This document shows, piece by piece, positions 42,741-51,637 of a stretch of DNA of 64,000 bases (within the stretch, counting starts at the first letter, position 1; each line of letters begins with the position of its first letter). The stretch is from Stappia stellulata. Lineage in GTDB: Bacteria > Pseudomonadota > Alphaproteobacteria > Rhizobiales > Stappiaceae. A program made the translations under genes and the position numbers. Below the pieces are notes generated by a model. It saw only the letters and a program-made list of their open reading frames with translations, had not been told where the DNA came from and searched no databases. Location of the stretch: the NCBI RefSeq assembly GCF_020176715.1, contig NZ_JAIVMF010000009.1, positions 1-64,000 of the forward strand, given 5' to 3'.

Positions 42741-44396
42741 TCAAGCCTCGTGAACGACCCCGGTCGCGACCACGCCGCTGACCGCGTTCTCTTCGGCTTC
42801 GTCCTCGTCTTCGGCATCCGCGGACACCTCGTCATCGGCGCGAAGATCGTCTTCGGTGATCCATCCGGCCGCCAGTCGGGCCGCCATGATCATCTCCTCG
42901 GCCTCGGCACGAGACACCTCGAACCCGCTCAGCGCGCCGTCGTGGCGAACCGTCTCGCCATTGGCGCGTTCGGTCCAGCCGACCAGATCGTCAGTCGCGC
43001 AGCCGGCAAGATCCTCGACGCTGCGAACCTCGTCCTTGCCGAGCGCGACCATCATCGCGGTCGTCAGCCCGTTGATCGCGCGCAGGTCGTCGGAAACACC
43101 GAGCGCCTTGCGCTCCTCGTCGAGTTTCGCCTCGACCTCGTCCAGATACTCGCGAGCGCGGGCCTGGATCTCGTCGGCGGTCTCTTCGTCGAAACCCTCG
43201 ATCGTCGCGATCTCGTCGCGCTCGACATACGCCACTTCCTCAACCGAGGCAAACCCTTCCGACGCCAGCAACTGGCCGACGACCTCGTCGACGTTGAGCG
43301 CGTCCATGAAGAGCTGGGTACGATCGGCGAACTCCTTCTGGCGCCGCTCGGACTCGTCATGCTCGGTCATGATGTCGATGGCCCAGCCCGTCAGCTGCGA
43401 GGCGAGGCGCACGTTCTGGCCGCGGCGGCCGATGGCGAGCGACAGCTGCTCGTCCGGCACGACGACCTCGATGCGCTGCGCGTCCTCGTCGAGCACGACC
43501 TTGGAGACTTCCGCCGGCTGGAGCGCGTTGACGATGAAGGTCGCCGCATCCGGGTTCCACGGAATGATGTCGATCTTCTCGCCCTGCAATTCGCCGACGA
43601 CCGCCTGAACGCGGCTGCCGCGCATGCCGACGCAGGCGCCGACCGGATCGATCGAGCTGTCCTTGGAGATCACGGCGATCTTGGCGCGCGATCCGGGGTC
43701 GCGGGCGACCGACTTGATCTCGATGACGCCGTCGTAGATTTCCGGCACCTCTTGGGCGAAGAGCTTCGCCATGAACTGCGGGTGGGTGCGCGACAGGAAG
43801 ACCTGGGGCCCGCGCTGCTCGCGGCGCACGTCATAGATGTAGGCGCGAATGCGATCGCCGGTGCGGAACAACTCGCGCGGGATCAGCTCGTCGCGGCGCA
43901 CCACGGCTTCGCCGCGGCCGAGATCGACGACGACATTGCCGTATTCGACCCGCTTGACCACGCCGTTGACGACCTCGCCGATGCGGTCCTTGAATTCGTC
44001 GTACTGATGATCGCGCTCGGCTTCGCGGACCTTCTGGACGATCACCTGCTTGGCCGACTGGGCGGCGATGCGGCCGAAGTCGAGCGGCGGCAGCGGCTCG
44101 GCGATATAGTCGCCGACCTGGGCTGCCGGATTGCGGCGAAGCGCGTCCTCAAGGGCGATCTCGGTGGCGGGATTGTCGAGCTCCTCGACCACCAGCAGCA
44201 GGCGCTGAAGCTTGATCTCGCCCGTGCGGCCGTTGATCTCGGCGCGCACTTCGGTTTCGGAGCCATAGCGGGACCGGGCCGCCTTCTGGATCGCATCTTC
44301 CATCGCGGCGATCACGATGCCGCGGTCGATCGACTTTTCCCGCGCGACCGCATCCGCGATCTGCAACAGCTCAAGCCGGTTCGCACTGATTGCCAT
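42741..44396 (-). CDS. nusA: Transcription elongation/antitermination factor NusA
   Basis: A 551-residue RNA polymerase-binding factor. The N-terminal polymerase-binding domain begins [20 protein letters not shown], then S1, KH1 and KH2 ([39 protein letters not shown]), and two C-terminal helix-hairpin-helix/AR-like repeats with an acidic tail. The ATG was chosen with AGAGGAG about 10 bases upstream. It may autoregulate the operon through the leader terminator upstream of rimP. Confidence 0.97.
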   Translation of the reverse strand: MAISANRLELLQIADAVAREKSIDRGIVIAAMEDAIQKAARSRYGSETEVRAEINGRTGEIKLQRLLLVVEELDNPATEIALEDALRRNPAAQVGDYIAEPLPPLDFGRIAAQSAKQVIVQKVREAERDHQYDEFKDRIGEVVNGVVKRVEYGNVVVDLGRGEAVVRRDELIPRELFRTGDRIRAYIYDVRREQRGPQVFLSRTHPQFMAKLFAQEVPEIYDGVIEIKSVARDPGSRAKIAVISKDSSIDPVGACVGMRGSRVQAVVGELQGEKIDIIPWNPDAATFIVNALQPAEVSKVVLDEDAQRIEVVVPDEQLSLAIGRRGQNVRLASQLTGWAIDIMTEHDESERRQKEFADRTQLFMDALNVDEVVGQLLASEGFASVEEVAYVERDEIATIEGFDEETADEIQARAREYLDEVEAKLDEERKALGVSDDLRAINGLTTAMMVALGKDEVRSVEDLAGCATDDLVGWTERANGETVRHDGALSGFEVSRAEAEEMIMAARLAAGWITEDDLRADDEVSADAEDEDEAEENAVSGVVATGVVHEA

Positions 44397-44512
44397 CTCA
44401 GTCCACTCCTCTCGCGCCGGTTCACTCCGGCGCTGTCTCCACTCACCACGCCTGCCGCCTGCAGACACGTCGCATTGTTCAGGCCGCCCCGCTCACCGGA
44501 GCCGCCCACACC

Positions 44513-45214
44513 TCAATCGGATTTCGCAGCCGCCTTCGCCGCCTTGCGGCGCGCGGCCTTTTCAGCCTTCAGCGCGGCCTCGACCAGCGCATCCGTCATG
44601 ACCAGCCGCGCCTCGCCCATATTGGCCAGAGGCAGCGGAATATCCGGCACACCGTCGTCGGGAAGATCTTCAAGCCGAAGGATGAGATCGCCACCATCGA
44701 CGCCGCGGATCTCGCCGCGGAACCGGCGCCGACCGTCGAGCGGCTCGGCCAGTTCCAGCTTGACCAGATGGCCGGCCCACCTGGCGAAATCGCTCGCCCG
44801 CACCAGCGGACGGTCCACGCCCGGCGAGGAGATCTCCAGATTGTACTCCTGGTTGATCGGATCCTCGACGTCGAGCACGGGCGCGATCGCCCGGCTGACC
44901 TTCTCGCAATCCTCGACCGACATGGTGCCGTCGGGACGCTCGGCCATGATCTGCAGCGTCAGCCCGTTCAGACCCGACAGCTTGACCCGCACGAGACGAA
45001 AGCCGAGGTCCAGGATCGCCGGCTCGACCATCGCGGAAATCCGCGCTTCCAGTCCGTTCTCACGGACGAACCGCGGCTCATGTAGATCCTGCACCTTGTT
45101 CTGGTCCTGCACCTGGTCCTGATCCTGCACCTGGATTTGATCCTGCAAAGAGGCCTCGTCTCGTTCCGTCCGCGCCCGGCGCGACGACGGTATTCCATCA
45201 GCGGCATCCGACAT
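44513..45214 (-). CDS. rimP: Ribosome maturation factor RimP with a repeat-bearing N-terminus
   Basis: A 233-residue factor needed for 30S assembly. The conserved core starts about residue 50 ([20 protein letters not shown]) and contains [17 protein letters not shown] and [15 protein letters not shown]. Ahead of it is an unusual extension: residues 24-43 contain a Gln/Asp-rich six-residue tandem repeat ([18 protein letters not shown]). The core alone is of normal size. The ATG of MSDAADGIP was chosen; a start inside the repeat-free core is also possible, which would make the repeats untranslated leader. First gene of the operon. Confidence 0.9.
   Translation of the reverse strand: MSDAADGIPSSRRARTERDEASLQDQIQVQDQDQVQDQNKVQDLHEPRFVRENGLEARISAMVEPAILDLGFRLVRVKLSGLNGLTLQIMAERPDGTMSVEDCEKVSRAIAPVLDVEDPINQEYNLEISSPGVDRPLVRASDFARWAGHLVKLELAEPLDGRRRFRGEIRGVDGGDLILRLEDLPDDGVPDIPLPLANMGEARLVMTDALVEAALKAEKAARRKAAKAAAKSD
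45086..45145 (-). repeat. 18-base tandem repeat in the 5' part of rimP
   Basis: Three and a third imperfect copies of an 18-base unit of the form CAGGATCAGGACCAGGTG on the minus strand, encoding [18 protein letters not shown] and QD. In-frame unit gain or loss would change the protein length without a frameshift. Confidence 0.75.
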
Positions 45215-45280
45215 CAACGATCGCGCGGTTCGCGGACCGGTTCGTCCGCTGATCCCCGGCACCCGATGGGCCTTGGCCAA

Positions 45281-45349
45281 AACAAAAAGAGCGGGTCCCT
45301 GGCGGGGCCCACTCTCAGACTGCTCATGCGAGCCGCTAGAGAATTTAGT
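45281..45349 (-). promoter_or_regulatory. rimP leader with intrinsic terminator (attenuator)
   Basis: On the minus strand the leader starts about 45349 and soon forms a hairpin: GAGTGGG (45308-45314) pairs with CCCGCTC (45289-45295), with extra pairing inside, then TTTTTGTTTTGG. The terminator lies 67-75 bases before the rimP ATG and after a good promoter, so transcription of the whole operon must read through it. This fits the rimP-leader element known from alphaproteobacteria. The controlling factor is not evident; NusA is a candidate. Confidence 0.7.
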
Positions 45350-45355
45350 GCCTGC

Positions 45356-45383
45356 ATAATACGCCTGGCGGCGCCGAAAGCAA
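45356..45383 (-). promoter_or_regulatory. Promoter of the rimP-nusA-infB operon
   Basis: On the minus strand TTGCTT (45378-45383), a 16-base spacer and TATTAT (45356-45361). It begins 7 bases beyond the trmB stop and about 40 bases before the attenuator hairpin. Confidence 0.65.
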
Positions 45384-45389
45384 GCAAAT

Positions 45390-46076
45390 TCACAGGCGGC
45401 GGAATTCCAGGTAGCACCCGCGACGGCCTTCCCGGAAGGCCTTTTGCTCGTAGCGGGTCCCCGACCAGGGCTGCCAGGGCCTGCGCCAGTCGTCCGCCGT
45501 TCGGGCCGTCCATTCGAAGGCCGGATGGTCGCGCAGATGCGCCAGCGTCCACTCGACATAGGTCTCGATGTCGCTGGCGAAGCGCAAGGTCGCGCCGGGC
45601 TTCAGCACGCGGGCGTAGCGGTCGAGGTTGACCGGATTGATGAACCGCCGTTTCCAGTGGCGCCGTTTCGGCCAGGGGTCGGGATAAAGCTGATAGGCAC
45701 CGTCGAGCGAGGCCTCCGGCAACCAGTCGAGCAGCTTGATCGCATCGTCGCCGTAGACGCGCAGGTTTTCCAGCCCCTCTTCCTCGATGTCGGCCACCGC
45801 CTTCGCCAGGCTGCTGACGAAGGGCTCGACGCCGATGAAGCCCGTCTGCGGCAGGCGGCGGGCCTCATGCAGCAGGTGCTCGCCGCCGCCGAAGCCGACC
45901 TCGAGCCAGACATCGGACACCGTGTGGGGAAACAGGGCGCGCAGGTCTTCGGGCGGGGCCTGCGACAGATCCGGCTGCAGGCGGGCGAGGCCGGCCTCGA
46001 AGATCTCGCGCCGGGCCGGGCGCAGCGGCTTGCCGACACGGCGGCCGAAAAAGGAACCCTTGGTGTGATCTATCAT
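45390..46076 (-). CDS. trmB: tRNA (guanine-N7-)-methyltransferase TrmB
   Basis: A 228-residue enzyme that makes m7G46 in tRNA variable loops using SAM. The SAM motif is [12 protein letters not shown], followed by GFIGVEPF; the substrate motif [18 protein letters not shown] and the C-terminal [13 protein letters not shown] are diagnostic. It lies downstream of metK, separated by 77 bases containing a very stable hairpin. Confidence 0.95.
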   Translation of the reverse strand: MIDHTKGSFFGRRVGKPLRPARREIFEAGLARLQPDLSQAPPEDLRALFPHTVSDVWLEVGFGGGEHLLHEARRLPQTGFIGVEPFVSSLAKAVADIEEEGLENLRVYGDDAIKLLDWLPEASLDGAYQLYPDPWPKRRHWKRRFINPVNLDRYARVLKPGATLRFASDIETYVEWTLAHLRDHPAFEWTARTADDWRRPWQPWSGTRYEQKAFREGRRGCYLEFRRL

Positions 46077-46086
46077 GACTGTCCGC

Positions 46087-46123
46087 GAGGCGCGCGCCGC
46101 GGTTACAACCGGGCGCGCGCCTC
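46087..46123 (-). promoter_or_regulatory. Very stable hairpin between metK and trmB
   Basis: GAGGCGCGCGCC (46087-46098) pairs perfectly with GGCGCGCGCCTC (46112-46123), and CGGTT/AACCG extend the stem inside, for 17 pairs in total with one bulge. It ends 10 bases before the trmB start codon. No T run follows on the minus strand, so it may be an RNA-stability or translation-control element rather than a terminator. Confidence 0.55.
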
Positions 46124-46153
46124 GTCTTTCATTTGTAAAGCGACGACGAAGGG

Positions 46154-47326
46154 TCAGCCCGCCGCATCACGCAGCGCATGGACCAGATCGATCTTCTCCC
46201 AGGAGAAGCCGCCGTCGTCTTCCGGATCGCGGCCGAAATGGCCGTAGGCCGCGGTGCGCGCGTAGATCGGACGGTTGAGGCCCAGGTGCTGGCGGATGCC
46301 GCGCGGCGTCAGGTTCATGACCTGGCGGATCGCCGTTTCCAGCTTGGCCTCGTCCACCTTGCCGGTGTCATAGAGGTCGACATAGACCGACAGCGGCTCG
46401 GCGACGCCGATGGCGTAGGAGAGCTGGATGGAGCAGCGGTCGGCGAGATTGGCCGCGACCACATTCTTTGCGAGGTAGCGCGCGGCGTAGGCGGCCGAGC
46501 GGTCGACCTTGGTCGGATCCTTGCCGGAGAAGGCGCCGCCGCCGTGCGGGGCTGCACCGCCATAGGTGTCGACAATGATCTTGCGCCCGGTCAGGCCGCA
46601 GTCGCCGTCGGGACCGCCGACCACGAAGGCGCCGGTCGGATTGACGTGCCAGACGGTGTCCTTGGAGATCCAGCCGCCGGGAACCGCGGTGACGATATAG
46701 GGCTCGACGATGGAGCGGATGTCGTCGGAGCTGAGCTTTTCATCGAGATGCTGCGTCGACAGCACCACCGAGGTGATGCCGACCGGCACGCCGTTCTCGT
46801 AGCGCACGGTGACCTGGCTCTTGGCGTCGGGGCCGAGCGCCGGCTCCTTGCCGGACTTGCGCGCTTCGGCCAGGAGTTCAAGGATCTTGTGCGCATAAAA
46901 GATCGGCGCCGGCATCAGGGCCGGGGTTTCGCGGCAGGCGTAGCCGAACATGATGCCCTGGTCGCCCGCGCCCTCGTCCTTGTTGTCCGAGGCGTCAACG
47001 CCTTGCGCGATATGCGGGGACTGGGCGTGCAGGTGCACGTCGATGTCGCAGGTCTCCCAATGGAAACCGTCCTGCTCATAGCCGATGTCCTTGATCGCCA
47101 TGCGCGCAAGGTGGGCAATATATTCGTTGGTGATTGTGGCCGGGCCACGGGTCTCGCCCGCGATCACGACCTTGTTCGTCGTTGCCAGCGTTTCGCAGGC
47201 AACGCGTGCTTCCGGCATCTCGCCGAGAAAAGCATCGACGACCGTATCGGAAATGCGGTCACACACCTTGTCGGGGTGACCTTCGGAAACGGATTCGGAG
47301 GTAAAGAGATATTCTTGACGCGCCAC
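46154..47326 (-). CDS. metK: S-adenosylmethionine synthetase
   Basis: A 390-residue enzyme that makes SAM from methionine and ATP. Motifs are [52 protein letters not shown] and KIIVDTYGG. The start is GTG 47324-47326 (MARQEYLF), with AAGGA about 9 bases upstream; the open frame upstream is not MetK-like. No SAM riboswitch was recognised in the leader, but a perfect 12-bp hairpin precedes it. Confidence 0.96.
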   Translation of the reverse strand: MARQEYLFTSESVSEGHPDKVCDRISDTVVDAFLGEMPEARVACETLATTNKVVIAGETRGPATITNEYIAHLARMAIKDIGYEQDGFHWETCDIDVHLHAQSPHIAQGVDASDNKDEGAGDQGIMFGYACRETPALMPAPIFYAHKILELLAEARKSGKEPALGPDAKSQVTVRYENGVPVGITSVVLSTQHLDEKLSSDDIRSIVEPYIVTAVPGGWISKDTVWHVNPTGAFVVGGPDGDCGLTGRKIIVDTYGGAAPHGGGAFSGKDPTKVDRSAAYAARYLAKNVVAANLADRCSIQLSYAIGVAEPLSVYVDLYDTGKVDEAKLETAIRQVMNLTPRGIRQHLGLNRPIYARTAAYGHFGRDPEDDGGFSWEKIDLVHALRDAAG

Positions 47327-47358
47327 GATCAACCGTCCTTCTGGGAAGAGTACAACAA

Positions 47359-47384
47359 GCGGCGGCGAGGAGCCTCGCCGCCGC
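47359..47384 (-). terminator. Hairpin between praR and metK
   Basis: GCGGCGGCGAGG (47359-47370) pairs perfectly with CCTCGCCGCCGC (47373-47384). On the minus strand it is followed by TTGTTGT, an interrupted T run. It could end praR transcripts or limit read-through into metK. Confidence 0.55.
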
Positions 47385-47439
47385 CGAAGACACATGCCAG
47401 CGGACGCAAGCGTTCGTCAAGCCGAACGCGGCAGCTGCG

Positions 47440-47847
47440 TCACACTTCGTCGCCGGCAAGCGCGCGCACGAGATCCACGACGCGACGGCGCACCTTGGCA
47501 TCCTCAATGCGGACGAAGGCCTTGTTCAGGGACAGGCCCTCCGAAGACGACAGGAAGTCGACGACATAGGATGCGGGTTTCGCCTCGCCGAAACCGTTGG
47601 CCTCGTCCGGCGTACCCGGCGCATCCTCGAAGAAAAAGGCAACCGGAACCTTGAGAACGGTCGCGATATGCTGCAAGCGGCTGGCGCCGATGCGGTTCGT
47701 GCCCTTTTCATATTTCTGAATCTGCTGAAACGTGATCCCGAGGGCCTCGCCCAGCTTCTCCTGGCTCATGCCAAGCATCATCCGCCGCAAGCGGACCCGG
47801 CTGCCAACATGCACGTCGATGGGATTCGGTGCTTTCTTGCTGTTCAT
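47440..47847 (-). CDS. praR: XRE-family regulator, PraR/PhrR type
   Basis: A 135-residue regulator with a helix-turn-helix at about 18-75 (VRLRRMMLGMSQEKLGEALG, ITFQQIQKYEKGTNRIGASR) and a C-terminal conserved tail ending RRRVVDLVRALAGDEV. In rhizobia the homologue (PhrR, PraR) is next to lnt (actA), just as here, and controls attachment, biofilm and quorum-sensing genes or responds to low pH. The ATG of MNSKKAPN was chosen over a longer upstream frame. Its promoter region contains an ACAAC...GTTGT palindrome (48009-48025) that might be an operator. Confidence 0.88.
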   Translation of the reverse strand: MNSKKAPNPIDVHVGSRVRLRRMMLGMSQEKLGEALGITFQQIQKYEKGTNRIGASRLQHIATVLKVPVAFFFEDAPGTPDEANGFGEAKPASYVVDFLSSSEGLSLNKAFVRIEDAKVRRRVVDLVRALAGDEV

Positions 47848-48052
47848 TTTTGGTCTTCTTTCTGGCTCGTTCGGTTGCTGTGACCGCTTTTCTTTGTTTT
47901 TCACTTTTTGTCCGGCAGTGCCATCGGGCCCCGCATTTCGCGTCAGACACCTCCGGCGCCGGGGTCGTCGCCTCGTCATTATTACCAATTACAACCCGTT
48001 TGGCGAGGACAACGGGAACGGTTGTTATGATGCAGCGCGAAGGTGGCTGTCG

Positions 48053-49672
48053 TCAATCATTACGCGCATTCCGCAAGTACCCCGTTACAAAAAGGACGCC
48101 AAAACTTACCAAAAAGAGCGTAACCGGCGCGAAAGTACCCAGACGGGCATAGAGCGGTGGCAGGATCGCGGCGGGAAGACGGGTGTCGATTACGACCGCG
48201 GCCGCAAGGTCGCTGCGGGCAAGCGTGCGGCCGTAGGGATCGACCACGCCCGAGATCCCGGTGTTGGCCGCGCGCACCAGCGGCAGTCCCTGCTCGATCG
48301 CCCGCATCCGTGCTTGCGCGAAGTGCTGCCGGGGTCCGGGCGTATCTCCGAACCATGCGTCGTTGGTGACGTTGAGGATCCACCCGGGGCGGGCGTCACG
48401 GGTCGTGGCGGCGCCTGGAAAGATCGCCTCGTAGCAGATCAGCGGCAGGAACGCGGGCCCGGAGAGCGGCTCAAGCGTGCGGTGGCGGAAGCCGGCGCGA
48501 AACACGCCGGGCAGGGTCACGAGCTTTGTCAGGCCGATGCGCTCCAGCAGCGGCTTGAACGGCAGATACTCTCCGAAGGGGACAAGGCGCACCTTGTCGT
48601 AGGCGTCCCGCACCGCCCCGTCGCCATCGATCACATAGACAGAGTTATAGAAGACCCGCTCCGCGCCTTCTGCATCGGCGCGCACCGCGCCGGTGACCAG
48701 CGTGTCGGCGGGGCCGAGCAGCGCGGCAATCGCCGACAGCGCCTCCGGCGCATCCGTGAGCAGGAAGGGAACGGCCGATTCCGGCCAGATCACGATCCGC
48801 GGCAGATTGTCGCTGGTCGCCTCTGCGTCGCTCGCCGCGGACGGGTCGTTGCCCGTCCAGGGGCGTTTGCTCATTTCCAGATAGGAGGCAAAGACGCGCG
48901 AGCGGTTCTCCGGCTTCCATTTGTCCTCCTGCGCGATGGAGGGCTGCACGACCCTGAGCGCGACGGCTTCAAACTTCGCATCGCCGGCCAGCGACAGCCG
49001 CGCGATGCCGAAGACCGCAAGCCCGGCGAAGAGTACGACGGACATCACCGTCAGGCGGCGGCCTCCGGCGGTCTGGTCGACAAAGCCGGCCAGTCCGCAA
49101 AAGATCAGCGCGACCAGAAGCCCCAGACCGTAGATGCCGACCAGCGCGGCCGCCTGGGACAGTTCGGGGAGGGCGGCGAAGGCATAGGCCCAGGTGTTCC
49201 AGGGAAACCCCGTCAGCACATGCCCGCGCACAGCATCGGCGCCGGCAAGACCGAGGGCGAGAAAGCCGGCGCGCTGCCAGCGATCGCTCCAGAACACTCC
49301 CGCCACCCCGACGCCCAAGGCGGTGAAAAGGGCAAGCCCGGCCGGCAGCAGCAGCACGGCGAAGGGGATCATCCAGGCGTAGACGTCCGCTTCCACCAGA
49401 AAGGCGCGCCCGATCCACCAAAGCCCGGCGAGAAAGAAGCCGAAGCCGAAGAGCCAGCCGGGCAGGACGGCGGCGCGGAAGCGCGCAACCGCGCCCCGGC
49501 CTTCGCCGATCGCGCCGTCCAGCAACCACACAAGGCCAGGAAAGCTGATCGCAAGGACGGGAAACACGCCGAAGGGCGGCATGGCGAGTGCGGCAAGCGC
49601 ACCGCAACCGGTGGCCAGAAGCAAACGACGCCAGCCGAATGCGAGAAGAAAAACTTGCGCTAAGCGCAGCAC
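48053..49672 (-). CDS. lnt: Apolipoprotein N-acyltransferase
   Basis: A 539-residue inner-membrane enzyme that adds the third acyl chain to lipoproteins. About six to eight N-terminal membrane segments are followed by a periplasmic nitrilase domain with the catalytic triad Glu in VIWPESAVPF, Lys in YDKVRLVPFGEYLPF and Cys in LICYEAIFP. The start is GTG 49670-49672, with CAGGAGCGGTTGCG upstream supplying the ribosome site. Downstream of corC and upstream of praR on the same strand. Confidence 0.94.
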   Translation of the reverse strand: MLRLAQVFLLAFGWRRLLLATGCGALAALAMPPFGVFPVLAISFPGLVWLLDGAIGEGRGAVARFRAAVLPGWLFGFGFFLAGLWWIGRAFLVEADVYAWMIPFAVLLLPAGLALFTALGVGVAGVFWSDRWQRAGFLALGLAGADAVRGHVLTGFPWNTWAYAFAALPELSQAAALVGIYGLGLLVALIFCGLAGFVDQTAGGRRLTVMSVVLFAGLAVFGIARLSLAGDAKFEAVALRVVQPSIAQEDKWKPENRSRVFASYLEMSKRPWTGNDPSAASDAEATSDNLPRIVIWPESAVPFLLTDAPEALSAIAALLGPADTLVTGAVRADAEGAERVFYNSVYVIDGDGAVRDAYDKVRLVPFGEYLPFKPLLERIGLTKLVTLPGVFRAGFRHRTLEPLSGPAFLPLICYEAIFPGAATTRDARPGWILNVTNDAWFGDTPGPRQHFAQARMRAIEQGLPLVRAANTGISGVVDPYGRTLARSDLAAAVVIDTRLPAAILPPLYARLGTFAPVTLFLVSFGVLFVTGYLRNARND

Positions 49673-49852
49673 CGCAACCGCTCCTGCCTGACCGCGCGGC
49701 GCAGCCTGCGCCCCGGCGCCGGATTTTCCGGCGAATCACACGGATTTCGTTTGACGATCCGCGCAGGCGAGCGCGCGGTCAAGGGCGCGCCCGCGCGGCG
49801 CCCGGCCGTGCAGGTCGTCCCATCGTCTATCGGATCGGGTGGGGTCGGCGCA

Positions 49853-51091
49853 TCACGCCGCGGTGTCGGGACGGCGCATCCGGCGCCGGGCCTCCACGAG
49901 GCGTGCGTCGGGCCGTTTCGTGCGGATGCGCAGGCGCTTGATCCGTCGCGGATCGGCGTCGAGAACCTCGAACTCCAGACGCGGGAGATCGCGGGAGGTG
50001 ATCAGCTCGCCGCGCACCGGCACGCGGCCGACCAGTGTGAACACCAGCCCGCCCAGCGTATCGATTTCCTCGCCGAGGTCGCCCAGCTCGAAATCGGCGC
50101 CGATCGCCTCTTCCATCTCCTCGACCGGAACGCGCGGATCGGCGACCCAGACGCCTTCGGCGACCTTCTCGATCATCGCGTCCTCGTCCTCGTCGTGCTC
50201 GTCCTCGATGTCTCCGACGACGGTTTCGACGACGTCTTCCAGCGACACGAGGCCGTCGGTGCCGCCATATTCGTCGATCACCAGCGCCATCTGCACGCGA
50301 TCCGCCTGCATCTTGGCCATCAGGTCGGTCGCCGGCATCGACGGCGGCACGAAGAGAACCGGGCGAATGAGCCCGGTGTCGCTCAACGGCAGGGAGAGAT
50401 CCACCGACGACAGGTCGAAGCCGACCGAGCGGTTCGACCGGCCGTCCGTCGCCTCCGCGTCGCCCGACGGCGTGTCCGCCACCACGGGATCGCCGGAATC
50501 CTGCGCGTCGTTTTCGCCGCCGGTTGCGTCGGCGGTCTTTGCCGGCGGCGCGGCTTGCGCAGTGGTTTGCCCGGCCGCAGCCGCGGCCGCATCCGCGGCA
50601 TCGCAGGCCCGGCTGTCCGCCGCCTCGGTGGCGCGGGCGGCGAAATAGGCCATCAGGTCCTTGATGTGCACCATGCCGCGCGGGTCATCCAGACCGTCAT
50701 GGTAGACGGGCATGCGGGAATGGCCGGATTCACGGAAGATTTCCATCAGCCGCGCCAGCGGAACGCTGTCCTCGACGGAATCGATATCGGCCCGCGGGAT
50801 CATCACGTCATCGACCCTGACCTCGCGCAGGCGCAGGATGTTCGACAGGAGGATGCGTTCCTCGGGGGTGAAATTGGTTCCGGAATCGGCTTCGCGGGCA
50901 AGCTCATCCTGAAGGTTCTGCCGGAGCGACACGGACCCGTTGGTCCTGAGCGCGGCAAGCCGCTTCAGTTGCTCGGCAGCCCAGGCGAACGGCGACCACC
51001 GTTGCTCGGCGGTGTCATCGCTCCGTTTGGAGCTGGCTTCGTCTCCGGACGGCGCCGGCTTGTCGGTACTTCGGGCCTCTGCATCATTCAT
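49853..51091 (-). CDS. corC: CorC/HlyC-family CBS-domain protein with an insertion between the CBS domains
   Basis: A 412-residue cytoplasmic protein linked to Mg/Co homeostasis. The CBS pair spans about 95-290 (VDDVMIPRADIDSVED; MALVIDEYGGTDGLVSLED), followed by the CorC_HlyC transporter-associated domain (VADPRVPVEEMEEAIGADF). Between the CBS domains is an Ala/Thr/Asp-rich insertion, about residues 152-222, with no recognisable fold; it makes the protein longer than the usual 290-340. No membrane domain is present. Confidence 0.88.
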   Translation of the reverse strand: MNDAEARSTDKPAPSGDEASSKRSDDTAEQRWSPFAWAAEQLKRLAALRTNGSVSLRQNLQDELAREADSGTNFTPEERILLSNILRLREVRVDDVMIPRADIDSVEDSVPLARLMEIFRESGHSRMPVYHDGLDDPRGMVHIKDLMAYFAARATEAADSRACDAADAAAAAAGQTTAQAAPPAKTADATGGENDAQDSGDPVVADTPSGDAEATDGRSNRSVGFDLSSVDLSLPLSDTGLIRPVLFVPPSMPATDLMAKMQADRVQMALVIDEYGGTDGLVSLEDVVETVVGDIEDEHDEDEDAMIEKVAEGVWVADPRVPVEEMEEAIGADFELGDLGEEIDTLGGLVFTLVGRVPVRGELITSRDLPRLEFEVLDADPRRIKRLRIRTKRPDARLVEARRRMRRPDTAA

Positions 51092-51109
51092 GTGGTTTAT
51101 GCGCCCCGA

Positions 51110-51637
51110 TCAACGGGACGTCTCGCTCTCCATATCGGCGGGTATCGCCAGGTCATCCCCATAGGGGTCGGCAATTCCCAGTTCGGCCAGTATCTGCCGT
51201 TCCAGGGTTTCCATCTCCGCAGCTTCGCGATCATCGATGTGATCATAGCCGAAAAGATGAAGAAATCCGTGCGTCACAAGATGGGTAAGGTGATCGCAAA
51301 AGGGAATACCCATCTCGTCGGCTTCGCGCGCCACCGTCTCGCGCGCAAGCGCCAGATCGCCCAGCAGCGGCCCGAAGGGCGGCTCGTCCTCGTCGCCGCC
51401 CGGGAAGGACAGGACATTGGTCGGCGTGTCCTTTCCGCGCCACTCCCGGTTCAGCACCCGCACCCGGGCATCGTCGCTCAAAAGCACGGACAATTCCGAG
51501 CCCGGCACCAGCTCGAGCCGCGCCATCCGGCAGGTGGTGGAGACCACGCGCGCGACAAGCGCCTCCAGATCGTCCCCGTTTCCCCATCCGTCAGCCTCGA
51601 CGGCGAGATCGATCGACGGCACGGCGGCATCGCTCAT
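51110..51637 (-). CDS. ybeY: Endoribonuclease YbeY
   Basis: A 175-residue metal-dependent RNase for 16S rRNA 3'-end maturation and ribosome quality control. The metal motif HLVTHGFLHLFGYDH (H-x3-H-x5-H) near residue 125 is intact, as is TNVLSFPGGDEDEPPF. Its ATG overlaps the phoH-like stop in an ATGA, as in many genomes. Confidence 0.94.
   Translation of the reverse strand: MSDAAVPSIDLAVEADGWGNGDDLEALVARVVSTTCRMARLELVPGSELSVLLSDDARVRVLNREWRGKDTPTNVLSFPGGDEDEPPFGPLLGDLALARETVAREADEMGIPFCDHLTHLVTHGFLHLFGYDHIDDREAAEMETLERQILAELGIADPYGDDLAIPADMESETSR

Noticed and set aside
47327-47439. SAM riboswitch before metK
   Set aside because: None of the conserved cores I know could be found; only a GC-rich hairpin.
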